DNA of 64,000 nt from Streptomyces sp. NBC_00239 (lineage in GTDB: Bacteria; Actinomycetota; Actinomycetes; Streptomycetales; Streptomycetaceae). A program made the position numbers and the translations under genes. Shown in pieces: positions 53,330 to 63,882 of the stretch. The stretch spans positions 7,254,001-7,318,000 of the forward strand of contig NZ_CP108095.1 in assembly GCF_036194065.1 (NCBI RefSeq), read 5' to 3'. A model generated the notes under the pieces. The model searched no databases, was not told the DNA's origin, and saw nothing but the letters and a program-made list of their open reading frames with translations. Position 1 is the stretch's first letter; the number at the start of each line of letters is the position of its first letter.

Positions 53330-54450
53330 ACCCCGAGACCGAGATCCGCCACACCACGCCCGCCACCGCGACCGACGCCGGGCCCGCCACCGCGACCGCG
53401 GCCACGCCCGCCAACGTGACCGACGCCGGGCCCGCCGCCGGGGGGTCCTGGCGGGGGCGGACCGTCCTCGTCACCGGGGCCGAGGGGTTCATCGGATCCA
53501 CGCTGGTGGACCTGCTGGTGGCGCGCGGCGCGAACGTGCGTGCCTTCGTGCACTACAAGCCGTACGCCGAGAAGGGGCACCTGGCGCGCTACCTCGGCCC
53601 CGACAGCCCCGACAGCCCCGACAGCCCCGTCGAGATGCTCGCGGGCGACATCCGCGACGCCGGTCGGGTCTCGGACGCGGTGCAGGGCTGCGACACCGTC
53701 TTCCATCTCGCCGCGCTGATCGGCATCCCGTACAGCTACGAGTCGCCCGGCGCGTACGTGCAGACCAACGTGACCGGCACCGAGAACATCGCCGAGGCCT
53801 GCCGCCGGCACGCGGTGCGCCGCCTCGTCCACACCTCCACCAGCGAGGTGTACGGGACCGCCCTGACGGCGCCGATCTCCGAGAGCCACCCGCTGCAGCC
53901 GCAGTCCCCGTACTCCGCCTCGAAGATCGGCGCGGACATGATGGCGCTCTCCTTCCACCACGCCTTCGAGCTGCCCGTCACGGTGGTGCGGCCCTTCAAC
54001 ACGTACGGTCCGCGGCAGTCGGCCCGTGCCGTGATCCCCACGATCCTCGCCCAACTGCACGCCGGCGCAACGGAGATACGGCTCGGCTCGCTCACCCCGA
54101 CGCGGGACTTCACGTACGTCACCGACACCGCCGAGGGGTTCCTCGCGGTCGCCGAGTGCGACCGGGCGCTCGGCGAGGTGGTGAACCTCGGCACCGGGCG
54201 GGAGATCTCCATCGGAGACCTCGCCGAGGCGCTCGTCGCGGCGTCGGGGCGGGACGCGCGGGTGGTCGTCGACCCGGGCCGGCTGCGGCCGGCGGGCAGT
54301 GAGGTCGAGCGGCTGCTGTCGGACAACACGCGGGCCCGTTCGTGGGCGGGGTGGGAGCCGGTGGTGTCCTTGCCGGAGGGGCTGCGCCGCACGTCCGACT
54401 GGATCGCCGCCAACCTCCACCTCTTCGCCCCGACCCGCTACCAGGTCTGA
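53326..54450 (+). CDS. NAD-dependent sugar-nucleotide epimerase/dehydratase
   Basis: The 374-residue protein is an extended SDR. After a 40-residue Ala/Thr-rich N-terminal extension it has the NAD motif VTGAEGFIGSTLVDLL. Then come GDIRDAGRV, HLAALIGIPYSYESP, TSTSEVYGTA, the catalytic YSASK near 203, and RPFNTYGPRQSARAVIP. The pattern is closest to GDP-mannose 4,6-dehydratase/UDP-glucose epimerase-type enzymes. It overlaps murG by ATGA and should act with it, perhaps supplying or modifying the nucleotide sugar. A nine-base triplet encodes DSPDSPDSP at 53600-53626. It ends before the 48-base palindrome. Confidence 0.88.
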   Translation: MNPETEIRHTTPATATDAGPATATAATPANVTDAGPAAGGSWRGRTVLVTGAEGFIGSTLVDLLVARGANVRAFVHYKPYAEKGHLARYLGPDSPDSPDSPVEMLAGDIRDAGRVSDAVQGCDTVFHLAALIGIPYSYESPGAYVQTNVTGTENIAEACRRHAVRRLVHTSTSEVYGTALTAPISESHPLQPQSPYSASKIGADMMALSFHHAFELPVTVVRPFNTYGPRQSARAVIPTILAQLHAGATEIRLGSLTPTRDFTYVTDTAEGFLAVAECDRALGEVVNLGTGREISIGDLAEALVAASGRDARVVVDPGRLRPAGSEVERLLSDNTRARSWAGWEPVVSLPEGLRRTSDWIAANLHLFAPTRYQV

Positions 54451-54491
54451 CACCCGCCACCGCCCGCCGGGACTCCGCCCCAGACCCCGCC

Positions 54492-54539
54492 CCTCAAACG
54501 CCGGCGGGGCTGGAATTCCAGCCCCGCCGGCGTTTGAGG
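54492..54539. terminator. 48-base perfect palindrome (variant dispersed repeat), likely terminator
   Basis: The 24-base arms 54492-54515 and 54516-54539 are perfect inverted copies, centred on GGAATTCC. The right arm with its flank (54519-54541) differs from the 23-base repeat at 33.0 kb by one base. It is followed by GGGGCGGAGCCCC, as is the 33.0 kb copy. It lies 42 bases after the epimerase stop and probably ends that operon. Confidence 0.85.
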
Positions 54540-54706
54540 CGCCGGGTTCGGGGCGGAGCCCCGAGGGCGTTGGTCCAACCCGCTTCACCGCGCAGCGGGT
54601 TGGCCGGGAACGTACGTCCCCCGCCGGGGCGCGCAGGTACGCTGCACGGGCCACTCGGGGGTGCCCGCAGGGTTCCGCCCCCGGACTGCCGTCCTCAGGG
54701 GGGACC

Positions 54707-56608
54707 GTGTCCTTGACGCGCAGCACGCGCACCACACGTACGCACACACGCACCCGCCCGCGTAACCGGCTCGGTCTCGTCGCGGCGGCAGCCGCGCTCG
54801 GGCTGGCCGCTGGGCTCCCGGCGGGCGCCCCGGGCGCGGCCGCGACGCCCGCCCCGGCAGCCCACCGGTCGACGGCCACGGCCTCGGTCACGGCCGCCAA
54901 CGCAACGGGCCCCGCGGCCGGCACCGGCACCCGCATCACGGCGGCGGAGGCCACCGCCCCTCGCACCCCAGCCGGGACCGGCACCGGCACCGGCACCCGC
55001 ACCACGGCCGACCCGCCCCGCCCCACCGTGACCCCGCCCCCGCGGGCCGCCGCCTCCCGGACCGCCGTCCCCCGGACGGCCCCCGCACGGCCCCGTCACG
55101 ACCTCGACGGGGACGGGCTCAGTGATCTGATCGGGCAGGAGTACGACACCAGTGCGTACACCTTCCTCACCGGCAACGGCGGTGAGGCGTATACGCCGTT
55201 CACGGTGGACGCGCCGGATCCGGGCGAGGTGTTCAAGGACTTCGTGCCGGTCGGGGACCTGAACGGCGACGCGCGACCGGAGTTGTTGACGCTGTCGGCC
55301 GACGGCCGGCTGACCCTGTACGAGACCACTCCCGACGGCACCCGGCCGCCGACCTGGACGGGCCGCGGCTGGCAGGTCTACGACCGGGTGGTGGCCGCCG
55401 GGGACCTGACCCGCGACGGGCGGCCCGACCTGCTGGCCCGCGACAAGGACGGCGGCCTGTACCTGTACCGGGGGACCGGGCGGGTCACCGGCAGCCCGTT
55501 CACCGCCCGGGTGCGGATCGGCGGCGGGTGGGGCGGCTACGACCAGCTGATCGGCGCCAACGACGTCGACGGCGACGGCGTCGGCGACCTCTTCGCGCGC
55601 TCGCTCACCGGCGACCTCTGGTTCTACCGGGGCTCGGGCAGCGCCGCCGCCCCGCTGCGCCCCCGCGTGAAGACCGGCACCGGCTGGAACCGCTACAACA
55701 CGGTCACCGGCGCCGACGACCTCGACGGCGACGGCCTCGGAGACCTGCTCGGCCGCAGCCGCTCCGGCACCCTCTACCGCCATATCGCCACCGGCGGCGG
55801 GAAGTTCGGCGACGCCACCCGGCACGGGGCCGGCTGGGAGTACACGAGGATGCTGGCCGGCGGCGGCACCACCGCCCTGTACGGCAAGGCGCAGAGCGTC
55901 GGCGTCACCGCCGCCGGCACGTGGTGGAAGTACGACGCGCTGGCCGACGGCGCGTACGACGCGCCGTACGACATCACCGACCCCGCCGGTCCCGGCGTGC
56001 CGGCCACGATGAAGTTCGACTACGCGGCGGCGATGCACACGCGCAACCACGCCACCTTCGTCCAGCTGGACCGCGCCAAGCTGTACCTCAACGGACGCCA
56101 GGCAGCGAGCGGTTGGACGTACGACATGACCGTGGGGCCCGGCGACCTCACCGGCGACGGCCGGGGCGACCTGCTCTCCCGGGACGCCGGCGGCACGCTG
56201 TGGCTGCACCCAGGCGACGGCGCCTTCCAATCCTCGCTCGGCGCCCGGGTGAAGGTCGGCGCGGGCTGGAAGGTCTACAACGCCCTTGCCGGCGGCGGTG
56301 ATTACACCAACGACGGCCGCGCCGACCTGCTCGCGCGCGACACCGCCGGCCGCCTCCACCTGTACGCCGGCACGGGCAGCGCCACCGCTCCCTTCCGGCC
56401 GCGGGTCCTGATCGGCGCGGGCTGGAACGCGTACGACCGGCTGGTGGCGCCCGGCGACCTCGACGGCGACGGGAAAGCCGACCTGGTGGCCCGCGACGCC
56501 CCCGGCCGGCTGTACCGGTACGCGGCCACCGGCCGGGGCGGCGCCGCCACCTTCACGCCCCGGGTGCTGCTGGGGAGCGGCTGGCAGAAGTACCGGCTGC
56601 TCTTCTAG
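54707..56608 (+). CDS. Secreted FG-GAP/VCBS repeat protein
   Basis: The 633-residue protein starts at a GTG preceded by AGGGGGGA. A signal peptide (LGLVAAAAALGLAAGLPAGA) and a 100-residue Thr/Pro/Ala-rich linker with GTGTGT tracts lead to the repeats. Eight Asp-rich calcium-binding loops are recognisable, such as DLDGDGLSDLIG, DLTRDGRPDLLAR, DVDGDGVGDLFAR, DLTGDGRGDLLSR and DLDGDGKADLVAR. Together they form a beta-propeller-like integrin fold. There is no catalytic domain. Such proteins may bind surfaces or polymers, but no function is established. Its 3' end overlaps the convergent phosphatase gene by 56 bases. Confidence 0.87.
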   Translation: MSLTRSTRTTRTHTRTRPRNRLGLVAAAAALGLAAGLPAGAPGAAATPAPAAHRSTATASVTAANATGPAAGTGTRITAAEATAPRTPAGTGTGTGTRTTADPPRPTVTPPPRAAASRTAVPRTAPARPRHDLDGDGLSDLIGQEYDTSAYTFLTGNGGEAYTPFTVDAPDPGEVFKDFVPVGDLNGDARPELLTLSADGRLTLYETTPDGTRPPTWTGRGWQVYDRVVAAGDLTRDGRPDLLARDKDGGLYLYRGTGRVTGSPFTARVRIGGGWGGYDQLIGANDVDGDGVGDLFARSLTGDLWFYRGSGSAAAPLRPRVKTGTGWNRYNTVTGADDLDGDGLGDLLGRSRSGTLYRHIATGGGKFGDATRHGAGWEYTRMLAGGGTTALYGKAQSVGVTAAGTWWKYDALADGAYDAPYDITDPAGPGVPATMKFDYAAAMHTRNHATFVQLDRAKLYLNGRQAASGWTYDMTVGPGDLTGDGRGDLLSRDAGGTLWLHPGDGAFQSSLGARVKVGAGWKVYNALAGGGDYTNDGRADLLARDTAGRLHLYAGTGSATAPFRPRVLIGAGWNAYDRLVAPGDLDGDGKADLVARDAPGRLYRYAATGRGGAATFTPRVLLGSGWQKYRLLF

Positions 56609-59087
56609 TGCGGGCGCCCGGCCCGCGCGCGGCCAGCAGCAGTGCGATGTCGTCCGGGCGGTGGTCGGCTTGGAGGGCCTCGTCGATCAGCCGGTCGGCC
56701 ATCACTCCGAGGGGTGCCCGGCCGGCCGTGGCCAGCGCGCTGCGCAGCCGCTCCACACCGAGGTCGATGTCCGAGCCCGGTATCTCCACCAGCCCGTCCG
56801 TGTACATGGCGAGCACCGCGCCCTGGTCCAGCCGCAGGTCGGCCACCGGGTACACGGCGTCGGCGTCCACGCCCAGCACCACCCCGCCGGGCAGGTCGAG
56901 CACCTCGGTGCGGCCGCCGGGCCGGCGCAGCAGCGGCTGCGGATGCCCGGCCCGCACCGCCTGCGCGGCGCCCCGCGCGGGGTCGAGCAGGATGTAGCAG
57001 CAGCTCGCGAACTGGCCGGGGTCCAGGTCGATCAGCAGCCGATTGGTGCCGCCGAGGACGTCCTGGGGCGTGTTGCCGCTCAGCGCAAAAGCCCGTACCG
57101 CGCTGCGCAGTTGGCCCATGGTCGCGGCCGCGGCCACGCCGTGCCCCTGGACGTCCCCGATGACCAGGGCCAGCAGCCCGCCACCGGTCTCGATGACGTC
57201 GTACCAGTCGCCGCCCACGTCCATGCCCTGGGTGCCGGCCAGGTACCGGCCGACCGTCTCCACGTGGTCGTTGAGCGGCAGCCGGTGCGGGAGCAGGGCG
57301 TCCTGGAGGCCGCGGGCGAGCGCGGCCTCGGTGTCGTAGCGCTGGGCGCGCTCCAGGGCCTGCGCGATCAGCCCGGCGAGCGCGGTGAGCACCGTACGGT
57401 CCTCGGGGCTGAAGCCGCGCGGCGCGTCGAAGCCGAGGATGCACGAGCCGACCGGGCGGCCGGAGGCGATCAGCGGCAGGAAGGCGCGGGCGCCGACGCT
57501 CGCGTCCAGGGGCACCCCGGGGTAGGCGGCGGCCAGGTGCTGCATCGACTCGAAGAAGATGGGGCGGCCGGTGGTGAGGGTCTCGACGCCGGGCAGCGCC
57601 TCGTCCAGGGAGACCCCGTCGAAGCGGTCCAGGAAGCCCTGCGGGAAGCCGGTCTCCCAGGCGAGGTACAGGTGCCGCTCGTTGAGCAGGTAGATGGCCA
57701 GCTGGCGGCCCCCGAAGGCGGGCAGCAGCTCCTCGGTGACCACCGCGGACACCTGGCGGGCGGTGACCGCCTCGGTCAGCGCGATGGCGAGCGCTACCGG
57801 CCGGTAGAGGGCGGCGGCCCGGTCGGCGGGGGAGCCCGGCTCGGCACCCGGCCGGGCCACCGAGCCGGGCGCGTACGCCGGGTGCTCGGTGGAGCCGAAG
57901 GTGACGGTGACCGCGTTGCGGCCCGGGTACAGGCACACGGTCAGCCAGCGGCGGGGGGAGCGGCGGGCCGCGAAGCTGACGCGGTCGCCGGAGAGCAGCA
58001 CCGAACGGAAGTAGTCGGCGTGGGCGGGGTGGCCGAGCCACGGCAGCGCCTCCCACAGCACCCTGCCGGTCAGCTCGCCCTGCTCGAGGCCGAGCAGCGT
58101 GCCGGTGGCGCCGTTGGCGTACGTGATCCGGCCGAGCCGGTCGATCGACACGATGGCCTGCGGGAGTCGGTCGGCGGCCTCGTCGGGCACCGTGCCCTCG
58201 CCGGGGTCGAGGACGAAGCCGGTCAGCCGGCGGCCCGGCAGGGCGGTCATCTCCAGCAGCAGGATCCGTCCGTCCGCGCCCCGCACCGGCATCCGGCGGG
58301 TCGTGGGACCGTCCGGCCCGGTCAGCGCGTGGGCGGCGGCCCACACTCCGTGCCGGTCCTCGGGCGCCCAGTGCGCGATCAGCTCCGCCACCGTCCCGCG
58401 GAACTCCGCCGGGTCCACCCCGGCCATCGCGCACAGCTCCGGGTCGGCGGCCATGGTGCCGGCGTCGATGTCCCACTCGAAGTGCCCGGTGCGCACCGGC
58501 GGCGCGGCGGGCCCGGGCAGCTGCAAGCACACCGGCTCCGTCTCCCACGCCACGGTGACGTCGGCGGCCCGGAGGGCGTCGAGTGCCTCGCCGAGCCGGG
58601 CCGCGCCCTCCCGCATGGCCTGCCGGTCGGCCTCGCCGACGGGCGCCCCGGCCGTGGCCGGCCGCAGCACCATCAGCACCCCGTACCGTTCCGCCCCGGC
58701 GGTCACCGGCTCGTACAGCGATCCGAAGGGGAACGGCAGCCCGGCCATCAGCTGGGGGAAGCGCCGCATGGCCTCCTCGGCGTCGGCGAGGTACACCGGT
58801 TGCCCGGACCGGTGGGCCTGCGCCACCGGGAACGGGCGGTTCACGTGCATCCGCCACCACGGGCTGAACAGCGTCCCGGGCAGGCCCGCGAGGACCGCGA
58901 GCCGGAGCAGGCCGCCGGCGCCGGCCCGCAGGTAGACGCCGCCGGCGTACCCGCCGACGGCCTCGGTCGTGCTGACGGTGGCCTGGGCGAGCGCGAGGGT
59001 CAGCGCATCGGGACCGCCGGCCGGCGCCCGCTCCCCGTGCGCATCCCCCTCCGCTGCCGGATGCCCGGCCACGCCGTACCAGGTCAC
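56553..59087 (-). CDS. GAF/PAS sensor SpoIIE-type protein phosphatase
   Basis: The 844-residue soluble regulator has a GAF domain (about 25-185). Two PAS-like domains follow (about 195-320 with TGHFEWDIDAGTM, and 335-430 with IVSIDRLGRITYANGATG). A second GAF spans about 455-610. A PP2C/SpoIIE phosphatase fills about 625-825, with GGDWYDVIE, IGDVQGHG, MYTDGLVEIPG and DDIALLLAA. Unlike the protein at 23.7 kb it has no HATPase. The start is uncertain. GTG 59087 (VTWYGVAGHP) lies just past a perfect hairpin; ATG 59123 lies inside it. No sigma-factor partner genes are nearby. Confidence 0.88.
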   Translation of the reverse strand: MTWYGVAGHPAAEGDAHGERAPAGGPDALTLALAQATVSTTEAVGGYAGGVYLRAGAGGLLRLAVLAGLPGTLFSPWWRMHVNRPFPVAQAHRSGQPVYLADAEEAMRRFPQLMAGLPFPFGSLYEPVTAGAERYGVLMVLRPATAGAPVGEADRQAMREGAARLGEALDALRAADVTVAWETEPVCLQLPGPAAPPVRTGHFEWDIDAGTMAADPELCAMAGVDPAEFRGTVAELIAHWAPEDRHGVWAAAHALTGPDGPTTRRMPVRGADGRILLLEMTALPGRRLTGFVLDPGEGTVPDEAADRLPQAIVSIDRLGRITYANGATGTLLGLEQGELTGRVLWEALPWLGHPAHADYFRSVLLSGDRVSFAARRSPRRWLTVCLYPGRNAVTVTFGSTEHPAYAPGSVARPGAEPGSPADRAAALYRPVALAIALTEAVTARQVSAVVTEELLPAFGGRQLAIYLLNERHLYLAWETGFPQGFLDRFDGVSLDEALPGVETLTTGRPIFFESMQHLAAAYPGVPLDASVGARAFLPLIASGRPVGSCILGFDAPRGFSPEDRTVLTALAGLIAQALERAQRYDTEAALARGLQDALLPHRLPLNDHVETVGRYLAGTQGMDVGGDWYDVIETGGGLLALVIGDVQGHGVAAAATMGQLRSAVRAFALSGNTPQDVLGGTNRLLIDLDPGQFASCCYILLDPARGAAQAVRAGHPQPLLRRPGGRTEVLDLPGGVVLGVDADAVYPVADLRLDQGAVLAMYTDGLVEIPGSDIDLGVERLRSALATAGRAPLGVMADRLIDEALQADHRPDDIALLLAARGPGARTRRAAGTSASRSPAAPGA

Positions 59088-59094
59088 ACTGCCA

Positions 59095-59123
59095 GGATGC
59101 GCCCCGGCGGTGCCGGGGCGCAT
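59095..59123. promoter_or_regulatory. Perfect 13-bp hairpin just upstream of the phosphatase start
   Basis: GATGCGCCCCGGC (59095-59107) and GCCGGGGCGCATC (59111-59123) are exact inverse copies around GGT. It ends seven bases before the proposed GTG start of the phosphatase. There is no plus-strand gene that it could terminate. It could be an operator or a translational control hairpin. Confidence 0.45.
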
Positions 59124-59219
59124 CTCATCGGCCCCACGGCCGGGCCGGCGGCGGCCGCGGCGGCCGCGGTGGGCGCGGTGGGCGCGGGCCGGCCGGGCCA
59201 CGGTCGGCGGCCGCGGAGA

Positions 59220-59239
59220 CCGGCCCGGGCCCGGGCCGG
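59220..59239. terminator. 20-base perfect palindrome after the metal ATPase
   Basis: CCGGCCCGGGCCCGGGCCGG is perfectly self-complementary and lies seven bases beyond the stop of the P-type ATPase gene (59247, minus). The placement suits a terminator, although there is no unpaired loop sequence. The 60 bases on its left are low-complexity GGC/GCG. Confidence 0.5.
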
Positions 59240-59246
59240 CCTCAGG

Positions 59247-61199
<1,953 letters not shown>

Positions 61200-61205
61200 G
61201 GAATC

Positions 61206-61233
61206 AATGTATCAGCACATTTAAATATGTGAA
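61206..61233 (-). promoter_or_regulatory. ATPase promoter overlapping ArsR-type operator
   Basis: On the minus strand, TTCACA (61228-61233) and TACATT (61206-61211) are 16 bases apart. The transcription start would fall at about the ATG (61199). CACATTTAAATATGTG (61216-61231, 12 of 16 positions symmetric) fills the spacer. This matches the usual position and AT-rich character of ArsR/SmtB operators, in a region far less GC-rich than its surroundings. Confidence 0.6.
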
Positions 61234-61279
61234 GATCTGAAGGTGTGTATATGGTGATCCCACGGCGTAGAGTGCGACC

Positions 61280-61603
61280 GTGGAACTGACACCCGGCACC
61301 GGCCCGCTCATCTCCGAGTCCGCCGCGGCGGCGGTCGCCGAAGTCATGCAGGGACTCGCCGCACCCGCCCGCATCCGCATCCTCGACCGGCTGCTGCGCA
61401 CCCCCTGCTCCGTCGGCGAACTCGCCGACGACCTGGGGCTGGGCCAGCCCACCGTCTCCAACCACCTGCGGCTGCTGCGCCACCTCGGCCTCGCCGCCGG
61501 CCACCGCTCCGGACGCACCGTCGTCTACGCGCTGCGCGACGAGCACGTCGCCGAACTGCTCCGCCAGGTCCTCGCGCACGTACGGCACGACCTGACGGAG
61601 TGA
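61280..61603 (+). CDS. ArsR/SmtB-family metal sensor (CzrA-like alpha-5 site)
   Basis: The 107-residue winged-helix repressor has its recognition helix in LGLGQPTVSNHLRLLRHLGL. The C-terminal helix carries D87-x-H89, then H100-x2-H103, which is the spacing of the alpha-5 zinc site of CzrA and SmtB (DxH-x10-HxxH). The single Cys (C43) is not part of a CxC metal motif. It should release DNA on binding Zn2+, or Co2+ or Ni2+ in relatives. The GTG at 61280 lies six bases after a TAGAGT that could be a -10 box. It is divergent from the P1B-4 ATPase, its probable target. Confidence 0.9.
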   Translation: MELTPGTGPLISESAAAAVAEVMQGLAAPARIRILDRLLRTPCSVGELADDLGLGQPTVSNHLRLLRHLGLAAGHRSGRTVVYALRDEHVAELLRQVLAHVRHDLTE

Positions 61604-61703
61604 GCGGGTGCGCGTACCCATCGTGACGGCCGGCTCAACTCCAGCCTCGCCGACGCCTAGGGGTGCAACCCCGAGCCCCGCCAACGCCCTGGGGCGTGAA
61701 ATC

Positions 61704-61740
61704 CAGCCTCGCCGGCGTTTGAGGCGCGGGGTTTGGGCCC
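61704..61740 (+). repeat. Copy of 23-base dispersed intergenic repeat
   Basis: Bases 61704-61726 are identical over 23 bases to 32986-33008 and to the reverse complement of 2443-2465. It lies between the convergent arsR-like and GAF-PucR genes, next to a looser copy at 61641-61690, and may act as terminator. Confidence 0.85.
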
Positions 61741-61761
61741 CAGGGCGCTGGCGAGGGCGGG

Positions 61762-63882
61762 TCAGGGGGTGTTGGGGGTGGTCAACTGGTGGAGGCGTAG
61801 GGCGAGTTGGAGTTCCAGGGTGCGGGCCGGCGTGTTCCAGTCCGGGCCGAGCAGGCTACGGACCCGCTCCAGCCGCTGCACGACCGTGTTCACGTGCACG
61901 TGCAGCACCGCCTTCGTCCGCGTCAGACTGCTCCCCTCGGCGAAGTACGTGCCCAGCGTGTGCACCAGGTCCGTACCGCGCTCCGCGTCGTAGTCGAGCA
62001 CCGGCCCGAGCTCGCCCCGCACGTACGCCGACAGGTCCGACCGTTCGCCGATCAGCAGGCCGACGAACCCGAGGTCGGCCAGGGCCGCGCCCTGCCCGGT
62101 CCGCCCGAGCGCGTGCAGCGCCGACAGGCAGCGCCGGGCCTCGGCGTACGCGGCCGGCAGTTCGGCGGGCCCGGCCGCCGGGCCCGCCGAACCGACCGTC
62201 ACCACCGCGTCCAGCAGCCCGCCCAGCTCCTCCGCGAGCGCCCGCGCCAGCGGGCCCGGCTCCTCGGCCGGCGCCAGGAACGCCACCTCCTCGCGGTACA
62301 GGCCCGCCAGCCCCCGCCGGGCCTGCGCGATCCGGGCCGCCGCGGTCAGCAGCCGCGGCCCGGGCACCCCCTGCGCCGACACCGTGAACACCGCGTGCCC
62401 GCGGGCCAGGTTGACGCCCAGCCGGCGGGCCCGCCGGGACAGCCCGGCCGGGTCGGCGGTGCCGGACAGCAGATCGTTCAGCAGCTCCCCGCGGATCCGG
62501 TCCTCGGCCTCCGCGACCGACCGCCCGAGCACCAGCAGCAGCGCGGTCACCACGCTCGCCCGCTCGAACAGCAGCCGGTCCGCGTCGCCGAGCGCGGCCC
62601 GCCGGGTGAGCGCGATGCTGCCCAGCGGCTCCGGGCCGGCCATCACGGCGCACAGCCAGCTGCCGCCGGCCCGCACCGCCCGCCCGCTCGCCCGGGACGC
62701 GGCCACGGCGGTCGCGGGCGGGGCCGCGGGCCCCACCCCGGCCCGGGCCAACTCCGTGCCGTCGCTGTCGTGGACGACGATCCCGCCGTCGAGCAGCCCC
62801 GCGAGGGCCACCGCCACATCGGTGACGTCGCCGCGCCGCAGCACCAGATCGGTGAGCTGGTCGTGGGCCCGCTCGGCCCGGCTCATCGCCTCGCTGTGCG
62901 CCCTGATCGTCCCTGAGGCAGCGTTGAGTTCGTCCAGGGCCGCCCGGGTCTCCTCCAGCAGCCGGGCGCCGTCGATCGCGATGGCCGCGTGGTCCGCGAG
63001 CGAGGACAGCAGCGCCACCTCGTCGGCGGTGAACCCGCGCGGCGCCCGGTCCGCCGCGTACAGCACCCCGATGATCCGCGCGCCCACCCGCAGCGGCACG
63101 CCGAGGATGGCCCGCAGCCCCTCCTCGGCGACCGCGCCGTCGATGGCGTCGGTGTGCCGGAAGCGGGTGTCCGCCTGGTAGTCGCCGGTGACGTACGGCC
63201 GCGCGGTCTGCGCGACCAGCCCGCCGAGCCCCTCGCCGAGCCCGAGCCGCACCTGTTGGAAGGCGGCCGCCACCGAACCGTCGGTGACCCGCATGTACGT
63301 GTCCCCGGCCGCCTCGTCGTTGAGCGAGAGGTACGTGACGTCCGTGCCGAGCAGCAGCTTCGCCCGGTGCACGATGGCCCGCAGCACCGCGTCCAGGTCC
63401 CGCAGCCCGGCCAGGTCGCTGGCCGTGTCGAACAGCGCGGTCAGCTCGGCCTCCCGGCGCCGGTGCTGGCCGATGGTCCGCCTGATCCGCAGGGCCACCT
63501 CGGTGGCGTCCGCCAGCGCGGCGAGCGCATCGGCGGGCAGGCCCGCCGTCCGCGCCTCGGCGGCCGGGCGCGCGAAGTCCTCGGCGGGCGCGCCCTCGGC
63601 CAGCAGGTCCAGCAGCCGGCGCAGCCCGGCCGCGGCCCCGTGCGCGTCACCGACCAGGTCCAGGTCCCCCGCCGTTCGGCCGACCGCGTCCCCCGTCGTA
63701 CGGCCCGTCGCGTCACCCGGCGCGCCCACGGTCGCGCCCGTCGCGTCCCCCGTCGTGCGGACGGCCGTACGGCCCGTCGCGTGGCCGGTCGTGCCGTCGG
63801 CCGCACCGGCACGCGTACCGGCGTCCGTACCGGCGTGCTCATCGGGCTGCGTGTCGGCGGAGGCTGTCACGGTGGGGAGCAT
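61762..63882 (-). CDS. GAF-domain PucR/CdaR-type transcriptional regulator
   Basis: The 706-residue protein has a disordered Thr/Gly/Asp-rich N-terminus (residues 10-75) with repeated TGDA/TGR motifs, then a helical segment. A GAF domain fills about 145-310 (DVTYLSLNDEAAGDTYMRVT, LGVPLRVGARIIGVLY). A CdaR-like central region spans about 350-600. The C-terminal PucR helix-turn-helix (about 635-700) has LVHTLGTYFAEGSSLTRTKA and LHVHVNTVVQRLERVRSLLG. Such regulators often control catabolic operons next to them. The only neighbour within the window is arsR, so its target probably lies beyond base 64000. The ATG at 63882 is the furthest upstream start. Confidence 0.9.
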   Translation of the reverse strand: MLPTVTASADTQPDEHAGTDAGTRAGAADGTTGHATGRTAVRTTGDATGATVGAPGDATGRTTGDAVGRTAGDLDLVGDAHGAAAGLRRLLDLLAEGAPAEDFARPAAEARTAGLPADALAALADATEVALRIRRTIGQHRRREAELTALFDTASDLAGLRDLDAVLRAIVHRAKLLLGTDVTYLSLNDEAAGDTYMRVTDGSVAAAFQQVRLGLGEGLGGLVAQTARPYVTGDYQADTRFRHTDAIDGAVAEEGLRAILGVPLRVGARIIGVLYAADRAPRGFTADEVALLSSLADHAAIAIDGARLLEETRAALDELNAASGTIRAHSEAMSRAERAHDQLTDLVLRRGDVTDVAVALAGLLDGGIVVHDSDGTELARAGVGPAAPPATAVAASRASGRAVRAGGSWLCAVMAGPEPLGSIALTRRAALGDADRLLFERASVVTALLLVLGRSVAEAEDRIRGELLNDLLSGTADPAGLSRRARRLGVNLARGHAVFTVSAQGVPGPRLLTAAARIAQARRGLAGLYREEVAFLAPAEEPGPLARALAEELGGLLDAVVTVGSAGPAAGPAELPAAYAEARRCLSALHALGRTGQGAALADLGFVGLLIGERSDLSAYVRGELGPVLDYDAERGTDLVHTLGTYFAEGSSLTRTKAVLHVHVNTVVQRLERVRSLLGPDWNTPARTLELQLALRLHQLTTPNTP

